Both the position numbers and the translations under genes were made by a program. Below the pieces are notes generated by a model. The model worked only from the letters and a program-made list of their open reading frames with translations, made no database searches and had not been told where the DNA came from. Source: Xanthoparmelia taractica (taxonomy: Eukaryota > Ascomycota > Lecanoromycetes > Lecanorales > Parmeliaceae). From it: a DNA stretch of 64,000 nucleotides. The stretch's first letter is position 1. Every line of letters begins with the position of its first letter. The stretch covers positions 1-64,000 of the forward strand of contig JANQBS010000112.1 of assembly GCA_033085395.1 (NCBI GenBank). The letters run 5' to 3'. Positions 46,657-56,185 of the stretch are shown piece by piece.

Positions 46657-48432
46657 ATGAGTCAATATTTTAAACCTGCCAATTGGAGTTTTATCGCTAT
46701 GGGAGCTGTTCGCCCTTTTCCTGGCGTCCCACAGATGGAAACACCAGAAGAAGAGCACGAACGGACCCTAATCCTTGGCGAACATAGGAATGTTGACTGG
46801 CCTCCATCTTACCTGGAGCCGGCGTTCCCAGCCATGGACGTCTCTACAGAAGAATCAATCTACCGATTTCGAGATATGCAGTCGTGCATAAGACCCTCGG
46901 AGCATTGCAGCATCATCGATGCACCCCACGCTTGGCAAACCAGCCTCGCGGATTATTCTGGAAGGAATCAATACCCGCATCAACGACCGTATGGACTTGA
47001 GATACCCAAAGGACAAGCGCCGCGCGAACACTGGACATCAACAGAACAAGACACCAGTTGTTCAGGAGGTGACTCTTGGACCCCCCACACCAGCGACAGC
47101 CGGTCCGAAGCGGACGGAACATACCATAATCAGCTATCTCCATGGAACGAAGACACTCGTGGGCTTGGCATATGTCTCGCTCACGCTGGTGGGTCACCTT
47201 ATCTCAACGACTATAGTGTCTCGCCCCTGGAACTCCAGCAGTATCCTGAACATTGTGCCGAGGACAGTTGCGTAAAGCACGAGGTGAGCGGTAAGGAGGT
47301 TGGCCACAGCTACTATCCAGAGAACACTGGATTATGCACACCGGATCGGGAGTCCATCGACTATGTCCCAGACGACGAACCTATGGGCGCACCAACTCAA
47401 GAGCGCAGCAGCATGGCCTCAGTCAAGGATGACGATGACGAAAGCATGGACGATGATGCAGAACATGACGAGGACGATGAATACACACCGGCAACCGCAG
47501 GGCACGGTCACAGACGCGGCGTCCCTCGAGGTTCTTTCGCCGCTGGGCTAGCATCCAAGCGCCCTCAAAGGTCCAAGGGGCCTGCTTTTCCTAGCCAAAA
47601 CCCGAACAAGGTCGCGAAGAAAAACGTCAAAACCCAAGTTCCGTCTCCGTCATCCACACGCAACCATACGCCTTGCACCCTTTGTTCATCCCGGTTCCCG
47701 TCCGATTCCACGCTTAAGAAGCACGTCTTATCCACGCATACGCGTCCATTCACTTGTACCTTCCAACGGTACGGCTGCAACGCCACTGTGGGCAGCAAGA
47801 ATGAATGGAAGCGGCACATCAACGTCCAACATCTTCACCTCGAGACGTGGAGATGCGACATCGACGCATGCGCATTCCGTGTCACGCCGGCAAATGGCGC
47901 GTCGGGTCAGGAGAAGCAGAAAAACAGCACGCTGTCATCGGCCGTGTCGCCGTCAGTGGGAAAGAAGGCCAGCCCGAGCGAGGTGCAGTATCACGACTTT
48001 GACCGCAAAGACCTGTTCACACAGCATATCAAGCGGATGCATGCGCCGCCTAACACGGCTTCACAGGCGGACAAGGCGGCGTTCGAGGCGGGGATCGCGG
48101 AGATTCAGGAGCGGTGCCACCGACAGCTGCGGAGTCCGCCGCCGCGAAGCCGGTGTATCTACTGCGCGGATAAGGTGTTTGAAGGGCCAGGCAGTTGGAC
48201 GGAGCGGCTGGAGCACGTAGGCAAGCATCTGGAGAAGAACGAGGTGAAGAAGGAAGAGGAAGTGGAGGATGAAGAGCTGCGGAATTGGATGGTGCAGCAC
48301 CGGTTCATGGAATGGACGGGGACCCTGGGGTACAGGGTCAGCAACGCGGACGGGAAGAAGAAGAAGAACAAGAGCGTTGCGGTTACGAGTGAGGGCGAAG
48401 AGGATGCGGAAGGGGAAGACGAGGAGGTTTAG
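46657..48432 (+). CDS. C2H2 zinc finger regulator
   Basis: Intronless frame of 591 residues from the ATG at 46657. The N-terminal half is polar with an acidic DDDDESMDDDAEHDEDDEY stretch near residue 255, then a basic region. Zinc fingers begin near residue 339: CTLCSSRFPSDSTLKKHVLSTH (C-x2-C-x12-H type), FTCTFQRYGCNATVGSKNEW with a paired KRHINVQH, a CDIDACAF element, and DRKDLFTQHIKRMH. A CIYC finger near residue 499 is followed by a WTERLEHVGKHLE helix. The Phe-Thr-Cys-Thr-Phe start and the GSKNEWKRH finger are hallmarks of a fungal C2H2 family that two other genes in this window also resemble. Likely a nuclear DNA-binding protein; targets unknown. Confidence 0.85.
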   Translation: MSQYFKPANWSFIAMGAVRPFPGVPQMETPEEEHERTLILGEHRNVDWPPSYLEPAFPAMDVSTEESIYRFRDMQSCIRPSEHCSIIDAPHAWQTSLADYSGRNQYPHQRPYGLEIPKGQAPREHWTSTEQDTSCSGGDSWTPHTSDSRSEADGTYHNQLSPWNEDTRGLGICLAHAGGSPYLNDYSVSPLELQQYPEHCAEDSCVKHEVSGKEVGHSYYPENTGLCTPDRESIDYVPDDEPMGAPTQERSSMASVKDDDDESMDDDAEHDEDDEYTPATAGHGHRRGVPRGSFAAGLASKRPQRSKGPAFPSQNPNKVAKKNVKTQVPSPSSTRNHTPCTLCSSRFPSDSTLKKHVLSTHTRPFTCTFQRYGCNATVGSKNEWKRHINVQHLHLETWRCDIDACAFRVTPANGASGQEKQKNSTLSSAVSPSVGKKASPSEVQYHDFDRKDLFTQHIKRMHAPPNTASQADKAAFEAGIAEIQERCHRQLRSPPPRSRCIYCADKVFEGPGSWTERLEHVGKHLEKNEVKKEEEVEDEELRNWMVQHRFMEWTGTLGYRVSNADGKKKKNKSVAVTSEGEEDAEGEDEEV

Positions 48433-49535
48433 AAGAGAAAAAAGGGAACCCATTTTCGACCTTTTTCTTTTGTTTCCTACTTTTCAATTTTTTCCGAAGC
48501 AGTTTGATGGGATGAAGTGACGAATCTTCTTCTTGTTCGGAGGGACAGGTAATGTGTGTCGGGGTTTCTATCTTACTGTACTGGTATCTATCTCTCTACC
48601 TTATCTACACCGCTTACTCTAATGCCCTCTTGATCTTGTTGCAAGTGGCCGAAGAGTGGATGAATTGTCGGCGACTGATGTACTCGTACTCTACACGCTT
48701 TCCCAGGATAGAAATAATTTTTCCAAAAGTTGGGGGGGGGGGGGGGGGATTTCCCATTCCTATTCCACTATCTTAGACTACCTTAGGCCTTTTGGTTCAA
48801 ATCAATTATTTATTACCTTATGTTAGAAGTACAGTACCTTAGTTTTTCCCCACAATCCGCCAATGGCTTAAAAACGAGGCTTACTTCGCTTTGCTTTACT
48901 TAGTACCTCTTGATCTTATTATGGTAATGAGTTACATATTATTACTTCTAAGTTCTACTGACTGATAATTTATAGCTGTGGTAATATTGGAATACTAGTG
49001 GTATTTTATGTCTGTCGCCTAAGGTAGAAGTAGGTAGGCGTAAGGTAGGCTTCGGTGAATTTGATCATGATGGATTTGATGGGTAAAAAATCTTGGATGT
49101 GGGGGTCGGGATTCGGGCTTGGACGAATTGAGTCGGCTAACTATACAACTGTCGAACCAATCATTAATCACCAACCAGAATATCTTTCTACTATCGACAA
49201 TCTCGAATCTTCAGAAGAATTGTGATACATATATATCAATCAATCACAACCCACCAATCTTCAATCAGCCATCTACACTCCACACTCCAACATTATTATT
49301 GTGCAACTGCACAAGCTCTGCTAACTAAATTCCATGGTTACCGACACCAAGCCACAGAATCCAGACCAGAAGTATCTTGGGCTTATAAGGTAAGTTAAGG
49401 TAAGGTAACAAATGTAGCAATAGCGCGGCGGGAAAGTATGGGAAAGTATAGCCTTTGCCGTGATCTCCTTGAATTCTATTCTTTTTCGCTTTCTGTCTGA
49501 TTTCACTTTGCTTTCTCCCGTGTCAATTCTTCTTC
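48433..49535. other. Intergenic, 1.1 kb
   Basis: Between two plus-strand genes. It contains a run of 17 G at 48732-48748. No gene or RNA feature is recognised. Confidence 0.5.
48732..48748 (+). repeat. Homopolymer of 17 G
   Basis: An uninterrupted G run lies 300 bp downstream of the C2H2 stop codon. A matching 17-G run occurs at 52738-52754. Exact length may be affected by sequencing. Confidence 0.85.
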
Positions 49536-51536
49536 ATGTCCATTATTATTCACTCTGCATCCTCAGCCTACACCCCCTCCCAAGCCCCCCGGATCCCTTC
49601 CCGAAGCACTACAATCATGCCTCCGCACTCCTCTCCCCCGTATCGAAAGCCCCTCCCCCAAGCGATGGAGGAAGCGCCGGGACCGATTGATCCTCCTCCC
49701 CCGGCGGATCTGGCTGCAAGTGGGGTCAAAGCACGTCGAGCTTTACCTCAACCGGTAGAGACGAATATCAAGCGTTCTCGTATTACAAGCAGGGACAGCA
49801 CATCGCATCCACTCCCGCAACCAATTGAATCATCATCATCTTCTTCTTCTTCTTCTTCAACAACAAATCCTCCGCAGCATCCCCCCTCGAAACCCCCCAA
49901 GTTCGCCCCCCAGATCATTGACACGCAAAGGCGATCCCGGAGGAATACAGATACCACCCCCTGTGTCACCCCGACCGACAAGACCGATGCGCCGCCACCA
50001 CCACCACCCAGTCATCGAGATCATCTGCCCCGGCATCTGAGACCCAGTCTTCTGCCCGTCCCTCCAGTCAATTCCCCCATTGCCAGCTCCGACCACATCC
50101 CACAGATTCCTGAATCCAACTTCTCATCCTCCAACTTGGCCAAGAAACAAGAACGCCGACATTCCTTCCGCATACCAGACCTACCAGTCATCAAGTCCCA
50201 GACCGAAAGTGAGGAGTCCAATGACTCGAGCATACCATCCCTGTCAACATCTCCCTCGGCCGACTCCGACGAAACACAAACAAGCAGACAGAAAAAGAAG
50301 AGGAAGAAAAAGGGGCGTGTTCGGCGCGAGAGCCAGGATGATCAATACTCTGGTTACCTGCTGTCGCTAGCCGCCAAAGCCGCAGAGAGGCAACTGAGGG
50401 AGCAGGCAATGGCCGCGTACCCCAACGAGCACCTGCATGAACCCGTGGATCACTACGCCATCGACCGGGACTCGCAAGACTCAGATGTCGAGGCGGGAGT
50501 GGGGAATCTTGGTCTGGGCGCGCGGGGAGGTGAGGATGACCGGAAACCTGCAGGCAGACGCAGAGATTCCGCCGCCGGGTGGGATATGGCTGAAATGCGG
50601 AAGCATCAAGATAAGCTGGAACAGCAAAAAAGAGAGCAATGGGCTACCGAGCAACCGGAGTATGGCCGCCGGCGGTCGGTCAAGAAATCTACACACGACG
50701 CGGGCAACGTCCGCAGAGGGGGTGAAGTTGCCGGTGTCCCCCCCAAGGAGATTATGGGATGGCAAAAAGACAACGAGATGAAGCCAATGCGGCATGCTGC
50801 CAGTCCCCCTATGGCCGGCGAGAACCTCGAATTCCCCAAATGCCAATCCCCACAGGCCACGCGCATGGATGTTCACCAATACCCTGGCATGAAGAATTAC
50901 AAAGGCCAAGAAAGCCGCCAGCACAGTGGCCTGTGGACACCGGGCGGCGGATCCAGTCCGCGGAATTCGGTCAGTGGCCTTTGGATGGGTGTCAACGCCG
51001 CCGCCGTACAAGCGACGATTGTTGTCCCGCAAGCCCTCAGGAGCGGTCTCCTGACGCCCACCTTTGAAGGCGGCGACCCTTTTTCGGCGAGCGGAGACCA
51101 CGGCAGCCATCAGCTTCCTCCTTCCCCACCTAGCTCGCTGGAAGATCACAAGATCGATAACACCCTGCGCCGCGAACTCTCCATCGAACAAGAGCTTGGC
51201 GACACCTTTGTCACTCAAGTGTACAACTACCTCTCTCTTGGGTACCCATCCCTCGCGCGGAAATTCGACGAAGAGCTCAGCAAGATCACAAGGGTCCCAG
51301 TTGAGAGTTTGCGCAAAGACGATGGCATGGTCAACACCAAGGGCTACGTTGGGGCACCCGAGGGTACGGGGACAGACGTGAGAGGCGTCATGGAAGGGGA
51401 TACAAAGTGCGAAAGGTGGTGCGCGTTGAGGAAGTATGTGAGGGAATGGGGCAGGCAGCAACCGGAGATGGGGCTCAGGGAGGGGCCGGATAGTGGATGG
51501 GGTGCCAGGGCAAGAAAGGGCAGTTGGGCCAATTGA
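49536..51536 (+). CDS. Conserved fungal protein of unknown function
   Basis: Single open frame of 666 residues from the ATG at 49536; the ATG at 49617 has a stronger context and would remove 27 residues. The first 250 residues are Pro/Ser-rich with a poly-Ser run (from TCATCATCATCTTCTTCTTC). A strongly basic patch (KKKRKKKGRVRR) near residue 255 looks like a nuclear localisation signal. A conserved motif EFPKCQSPQATRMDVHQ lies near residue 430. The C-terminal segment near residues 545-595 (DTFVTQVYNYLSLGYPSLAR, FDEELSKI, VESLRKDDG) is the most conserved-looking part and probably helical. I have seen this C-terminal signature in unnamed Pezizomycotina proteins but know of no function. Confidence 0.75.
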   Translation: MSIIIHSASSAYTPSQAPRIPSRSTTIMPPHSSPPYRKPLPQAMEEAPGPIDPPPPADLAASGVKARRALPQPVETNIKRSRITSRDSTSHPLPQPIESSSSSSSSSSTTNPPQHPPSKPPKFAPQIIDTQRRSRRNTDTTPCVTPTDKTDAPPPPPPSHRDHLPRHLRPSLLPVPPVNSPIASSDHIPQIPESNFSSSNLAKKQERRHSFRIPDLPVIKSQTESEESNDSSIPSLSTSPSADSDETQTSRQKKKRKKKGRVRRESQDDQYSGYLLSLAAKAAERQLREQAMAAYPNEHLHEPVDHYAIDRDSQDSDVEAGVGNLGLGARGGEDDRKPAGRRRDSAAGWDMAEMRKHQDKLEQQKREQWATEQPEYGRRRSVKKSTHDAGNVRRGGEVAGVPPKEIMGWQKDNEMKPMRHAASPPMAGENLEFPKCQSPQATRMDVHQYPGMKNYKGQESRQHSGLWTPGGGSSPRNSVSGLWMGVNAAAVQATIVVPQALRSGLLTPTFEGGDPFSASGDHGSHQLPPSPPSSLEDHKIDNTLRRELSIEQELGDTFVTQVYNYLSLGYPSLARKFDEELSKITRVPVESLRKDDGMVNTKGYVGAPEGTGTDVRGVMEGDTKCERWCALRKYVREWGRQQPEMGLREGPDSGWGARARKGSWAN

Positions 51537-52149
51537 AGATGTCCTTGGTATGGGCCGCAGGACCTGCAATGTCGGTGTTTGTTTTTCTTGCTCGCTTTGC
51601 GCTCGAATCAACAGTGTGTATATCGGGTTTTGCTTTTCCACACCGTTTGTTTCATGTCGTTCGTTTATACTCCGAGCGTGCATTTACGGCCATTATACAA
51701 AGTGGGCAGCGGGAGTTTTTTGAAAATTCATCAAGCGACGGCAATGGCGCTGGCGCTGGCGGTGCTTCTGACAGAAAACGCAAAGGAGGCTTTTTCCTTT
51801 GCCTTTCTTCGCATCAGGCGCCCGTTTCTCCCTTTTGATTTTTTATTTTGTTTGTTTCCACAAGGCGCTCATACGATTAGGGATCACGACCCTGTGACGA
51901 GGCTTAGGCGTATGATTATATAAGAGGAAACGGCTCAGATGTTGAGAGCAAGTCAAGCAAGGAAGAGCAGCAGCTTTCATACAAGTTGCCATCATGGCTC
52001 CATTCTTTTCATGTCTTGCCGCCTTCATTCGTCCTCCTCTCCTCCAACTCAAAAATGAAAAGGAACCTCACAGAAGACCCCCCCCCCCCCCCCAACCCCA
52101 CACATATGATCATCGTGCTGATGAGACAGACAGAACATCATCGGTACCC

Positions 52150-52430
52150 GCTTCCCCTTCCTTTTGCCCTTTCCCCTTTCCCTTTCCCTTTCCCTTTCCC
52201 TTTACGTCAATTCAACTTACTCCCTTCTACTCCCTCCCCTCTCCTTCTCTTCTTTTTATCACCCCATCCCCTCCCCTCCTCTCCTCTTTATCATCATTCC
52301 CCCCCCCTCCTCTCCTCTCCTCTCCTCACCTCATCCGTTCCCCTCTCCCCCCCTCCTCTCCTCTCCTCACCTCATCCGTTCCCCTCTCCTCCCCTCCCCT
52401 CCTCATCATCATCATCCCATCCCAAGCACC
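52150..52430 (+). repeat. Polypyrimidine block with tandem repeats
   Basis: About 280 bp of nearly pure C/T on the plus strand, including (CCCTTT)n around 52175-52203. Near 52305-52395 an imperfect tandem pair of about 45 bp each contains CTCACCTCATCCGTTCCCCT. A 16-C run precedes the block at 52078-52093. Such strand-asymmetric tracts can adopt triplex (H-DNA) structure. Confidence 0.8.
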
Positions 52431-52595
52431 ACCGGAAAGTGCTACCAAGATGAAATTAACCCAAGTATGTGGACCGCCGTGGACCGGGTCTGTGGGAATT
52501 TGTTTGTTTGGGTGCTTGATTTGGTTTGGTTGGGCGGAGAAGGGATGCGTGTGAGAGTGTATGAAGGTATGAGGGTATGAGGGTATGAGGTTGTG

Positions 52596-52690
52596 GGGGA
52601 TTGTGGAAAGAGGGGAAGGGGAAGGGGAGAGGAGAAAAGAGGAGAGAAAAGAGTATAAAAGGGGGAGGAGGAGGAGGAGGAGTGAAGGGG
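52596..52690 (+). repeat. Polypurine block
   Basis: About 95 bp of mostly A/G, including GGGGAAGGGGAAGGGG and (GGA)n, lies 170 bp after the polypyrimidine block and is partly complementary to it. A run of 17 G follows at 52738-52754. Confidence 0.8.
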
Positions 52691-53085
52691 ATCGAGGATA
52701 AGTACTTTTCGGGTGGCGGTTGATTATTTGAGAGGGCGGGGGGGGGGGGGGGGGTGTAAGTGAAGTTTGGAGGGTGCTTGGTGATGCGTATAAGATTCTG
52801 CTTGAGTATTTTGTTTATTGATTGGAAGGGGGGGGCCGTTGCTATGAGATACTTTGGAAAGAGTTGCTTAATAGAAAGGATATATCCTGCTCAAATGATG
52901 GAGTAGGCGCGGTCTCACATGCACGTGTGTCCTTTTTCCAGCTTTGATAGATTGCTTTTGAGGGATGGAAAGCGATTAAGCAGATTATCGAGATGAGCCC
53001 CGGGCTTCATGCTTTCCGGATTCATTACAGCAGATTCATAAAACTATCATGACCTCTTCATGAGTACAATTTCATAATGCCCCTT

Positions 53086-54234
53086 TTACGTCGCGGCTGG
53101 CTGCACAAGGATGTTCCCTACCACGTGTCAGCAAATCCATCAGATGTAGACTAAGTGCTAACGGAGAGACTTACCGCCATCAGGATAAAGGACCTGGGAA
53201 TTCAGGAACAAACCACCGGGACCTGCGAGGAAGAGGATACACGCAGCCATATCCGAATCATGACCCGTACGACCCGCAGGATTGGACATGGAAATGTCAA
53301 GCTTGGACTTTTGGTCGTCTCCCGACGAACCGGCCGTCATCTCGCTGGGGAAGATGCCCGGTGCGATGCAGTTGACGCGGATCTTGGCTTCGGCAAAGGT
53401 ACTGGCCATCATTCGTGTGAGGTGAATGAAGCCTGAGACAGAATGTCAGTATGCATGGAGAAACCGCACATTTATTCATCGGGACGACGTACCAGCTTTG
53501 GACGTAGCATAGGCGAACTGCCCGTTGCTTGATCCCTTCATAACGCCAGATACGGAGGCTACGTTGACGACGGAGGAGGTATAGCCAGGCGTAACGTTCC
53601 TGCCCTTCTCCAGCAGGGGCAAGAAAGCCATCGTGGTGAAGAACTGCGCCGTAAGGTTCGTCTGGAAAGTTTCCGCCCACTGCTCTGGCTCGCTCTGCAT
53701 AAAGTGCTCGGAGATGGATTTGGCAGAGGTGAAGTCTGGCTTTCCGGCCTTGGAGAATTTGGTATTGTCGTCCATGGCAATGCCAGCGTTATTGACGAGC
53801 AGATGAATCCCCTTGGACTCTTTGCTAGCCAGCTCCTCTGCCAGACGCTTGACTTCGTCTTTGCTGGATATGTCGCCTGGAAGTGCAATGATCTTGCCAG
53901 GACCGGTATTGTACTGTTCCACCACCTTGTCCAAAGCCTCTTGACGACGTCCGGTGATGTAGACCTTGGCGCCGTTAGAAACCAGCGCTTGAGTGATCAT
54001 GAGGCCGATTCCGGTTCCTCCGCCTGTGACTACGGCAGAGAAGGTGGATACATCGAAGAGCTTGGAGGCTTTGAGTTCCTCATTTGACCTAGCTGAAGGA
54101 TTGTCTGAAGACATTGTTCTGATGAGAGTGAGGTTTGAATGTTTAGGGAATGTTCTGATAGTATGGTTTCGAGCTGCAATTGAGGAGGTGCGTGTGAGGA
54201 GTTTCAACATTGTCAGGTCTGTTTGAAAGGGCAA
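53086..54234 (-). CDS. Short-chain dehydrogenase/reductase
   Basis: Exons complement(53086-53117, 53175-53432, 53493-54234), 343 residues if translation starts at 54234; in-frame ATGs at 54210 and 54114 are alternatives. The first 40 residues are basic and hydroxylated (MLKLLTRTSSIAARNHTIRT), a possible mitochondrial presequence, and starting at 54114 would remove it. The Rossmann fold has the cofactor motif TGGGTGIG (residues 70-77), NNAG (148-151) and a catalytic triad consistent with Ser229, Tyr242 and Lys246 (YATSK). Splicing is clean at 60 and 57 bp. The 32-nt last exon completes the typical C-terminus YPDGG followed by NILVQPAAT. An NAD(P)-dependent oxidoreductase; substrate unknown, and no neighbouring pathway genes suggest one. 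Confidence 0.9.
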
Positions 54235-54620
54235 AGAAGGCTGGTTGGGCAGTGTAGCGCATCATGACGTTTGTCGAAGAGATGACGTCGAGTGCCATTG
54301 TGGACGGAATCAACTCCGAGGCAGCAGGTCATCATTGTCCTGAAGCTGCAGCATAGAAAGATTATTGTGGACGACCAGAAGGAATGATTGATGCGAATAG
54401 CTTCATCTCCAAGCTCTCAAATCTTATAGAGCTTCGACCCAGAAGCCTTGGCACCATTTCGAAGCATAAAGCTTGCACAAATTTTATGCAACATTCACCT
54501 CATCCTCTCAGTCATAGGACGGTTTTATACCACTTGCAAATCAACGCAGATACGAACTTGGACACTAGAATACATCCCCATACTCCCTTGAACAAAAGAT
54601 ATCCCGAGAAGCTTAACATC
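54235..54620. other. Intergenic, SDR upstream region
   Basis: This 386-bp stretch upstream of the SDR start presumably holds its promoter. No repeat or gene recognised. Confidence 0.4.
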
Positions 54621-55101
54621 ATGGCATCATCCAACTATCCTCACTTCTTCCCACCTGGAATGCCGCCGACTGAGACACCACCTAGGTGGCATCTCACTTC
54701 CCTCGCCCTTCACATCAAGTTCAAATAATGGAGCCGAAGACGCCTGGAAGATCACGAGCAGCGACCCGACTCCAGCGCCTCTCTCTCTCTCCCTCCATGG
54801 TCCCCGTCCCCCAACCACGAGCGCTCCCTCTTCCCCACAAGCCCAGAGATGCATCAGGCGCAGCACAACCCCTATGCACCAAAGCGCCTCCCTACCCCCT
54901 TACCCTCTTACCCAACGCACTCACATACACCCAGAACCCTATGATCGTGATCGTCAGCCCCCACCCTACCCCATCCCATCCCATCCATCCCATGCATCTC
55001 CGTCCCAGGCACCTCCGTCCCCCTCATCAGACGTGAACTCCACTCATTCAATTCAATTCAATTCAATTCAAGAAATCCATCTGATCAAAGCGTCCCCCTG
55101 A
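54621..55101 (+). CDS. Candidate Pro-rich small protein (uncertain)
   Basis: The ATG at 54621 sits in a fair context and opens with MASSNYPHFFPPGMPPTETP. If a 76-bp intron (54686-54761, GTGGCA donor, GAGCAG acceptor) is removed, the frame continues to 55101, giving 134 residues. The C-terminal half is proline/tyrosine-rich (HPEPYDRDRQPPPYPIPSHP) and reads like protein rather than noise. The region also contains CCCAT repeats and an (ATTCA)5 microsatellite, which could create a spurious open frame. No family is recognised and the donor is weak. Treat as a low-confidence candidate. Confidence 0.3.
55046..55070. repeat. (ATTCA)5 microsatellite
   Basis: Five perfect copies of a five-base unit, overlapping the 3' end of the candidate small gene. 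Confidence 0.9.
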
Positions 55102-56185
55102 ACAGCCACATCGAGGCTGCCTCCGTACAGATCAGATCCAGACCCACCTCCACGTGTAAGCTAGCTAAAGAGATCCCACCCAGCGCGCGCCTAAGATGTG
55201 ATGTAGATACTTCATTGAGGTATCCATCTATTTTACACATCTTTTGATAAGGAAAAGTAGATTTTGTCTGGGGTGGGGAGAGATGGGTACGAGATCAGCT
55301 CATATCTTAGAAGATCAGATAAGGTGAGATGAGATGGTGTGGGGATTGCGTGCTACTTCCATATAAAAAGCACCTTTTTTTTATGAACAGTTTTCCTCCA
55401 ATCACTGACGTTTGTGCACGACGCACGCAGTCTTGCATCAGAACAACTACCCCATAATGTAGTATAAAGCGCGATGATATCTCCTTACCACCATCAAGCT
55501 TACCCGACTTTAAACAGCGCTCCTTTCATCCACATCCACGTCAACTTCCCTTCTCTGACACCATAGGTTAGTTGTAGATAGAGCGAAGACACTCTTCCTT
55601 CCATCATTCTCAGACATCGTCTCCCATAGCATGACATAGCATAGCATAAGTAGGATTTCCGTGATTGAGAAGAGTAAAATGCACACACCACGAAAACTGG
55701 ACTACCCTCGGGCTCTGCACGAAGAAGCGTTCGAGGTAGAATCTCAACTGGAAGTGATAAGGTAGCTCCCACTGTTTCAAAATCAACATTAAGGATGAAT
55801 ATGAGACGACGTGAAAATATAATCAATCAAAAATCAACATCGTTAGCGCGACGCATATATCGCCATGACTTTCTCTCTCAAGCTCATCAATTCGTCATCT
55901 CTCCATCCAGGCTACCTACCAGACAGCCCTTCCCAGAACCAAAAAAGAACAACAACATCACATGAAAAATCGATAGCGGTGACTGCTGCTCTTCCCTGCT
56001 CATCAGCTATCAGCATCCTTCTCACCCGTAAAGCCACAACTAAAAGCGCCTCACTCACTCACCTGCGTCTTCGCCCCCCAACTATGTCTTCCTCACAATC
56101 CATCCGGCTGCTCCCATCCAATGCACACAAGAAGCAGAAATACCGAGATCCCATCTCCACTACGCGGCATACTCCCACAATCATT
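55102..56185. other. Intergenic, 1.1 kb
   Basis: No gene recognised. The interval lies beyond the stop codon of the minus-strand C2H2 gene and should include its 3' UTR. Confidence 0.5.

Larger units (their letters stand above)
51537..53085. other. Intergenic with polypyrimidine and polypurine tracts
   Basis: A 1.55-kb convergent intergenic region between the 666-residue protein (plus) and the SDR gene (minus). It is dominated by skewed low-complexity sequence, listed separately, and has no supportable gene. Confidence 0.6.

Noticed and set aside
51579..51923. Overlapping plus-strand open frames after the 666-residue gene
   Set aside because: Hydrophobic, phenylalanine-rich readings of a pyrimidine-rich 3' UTR, with three overlapping phases and no domain.
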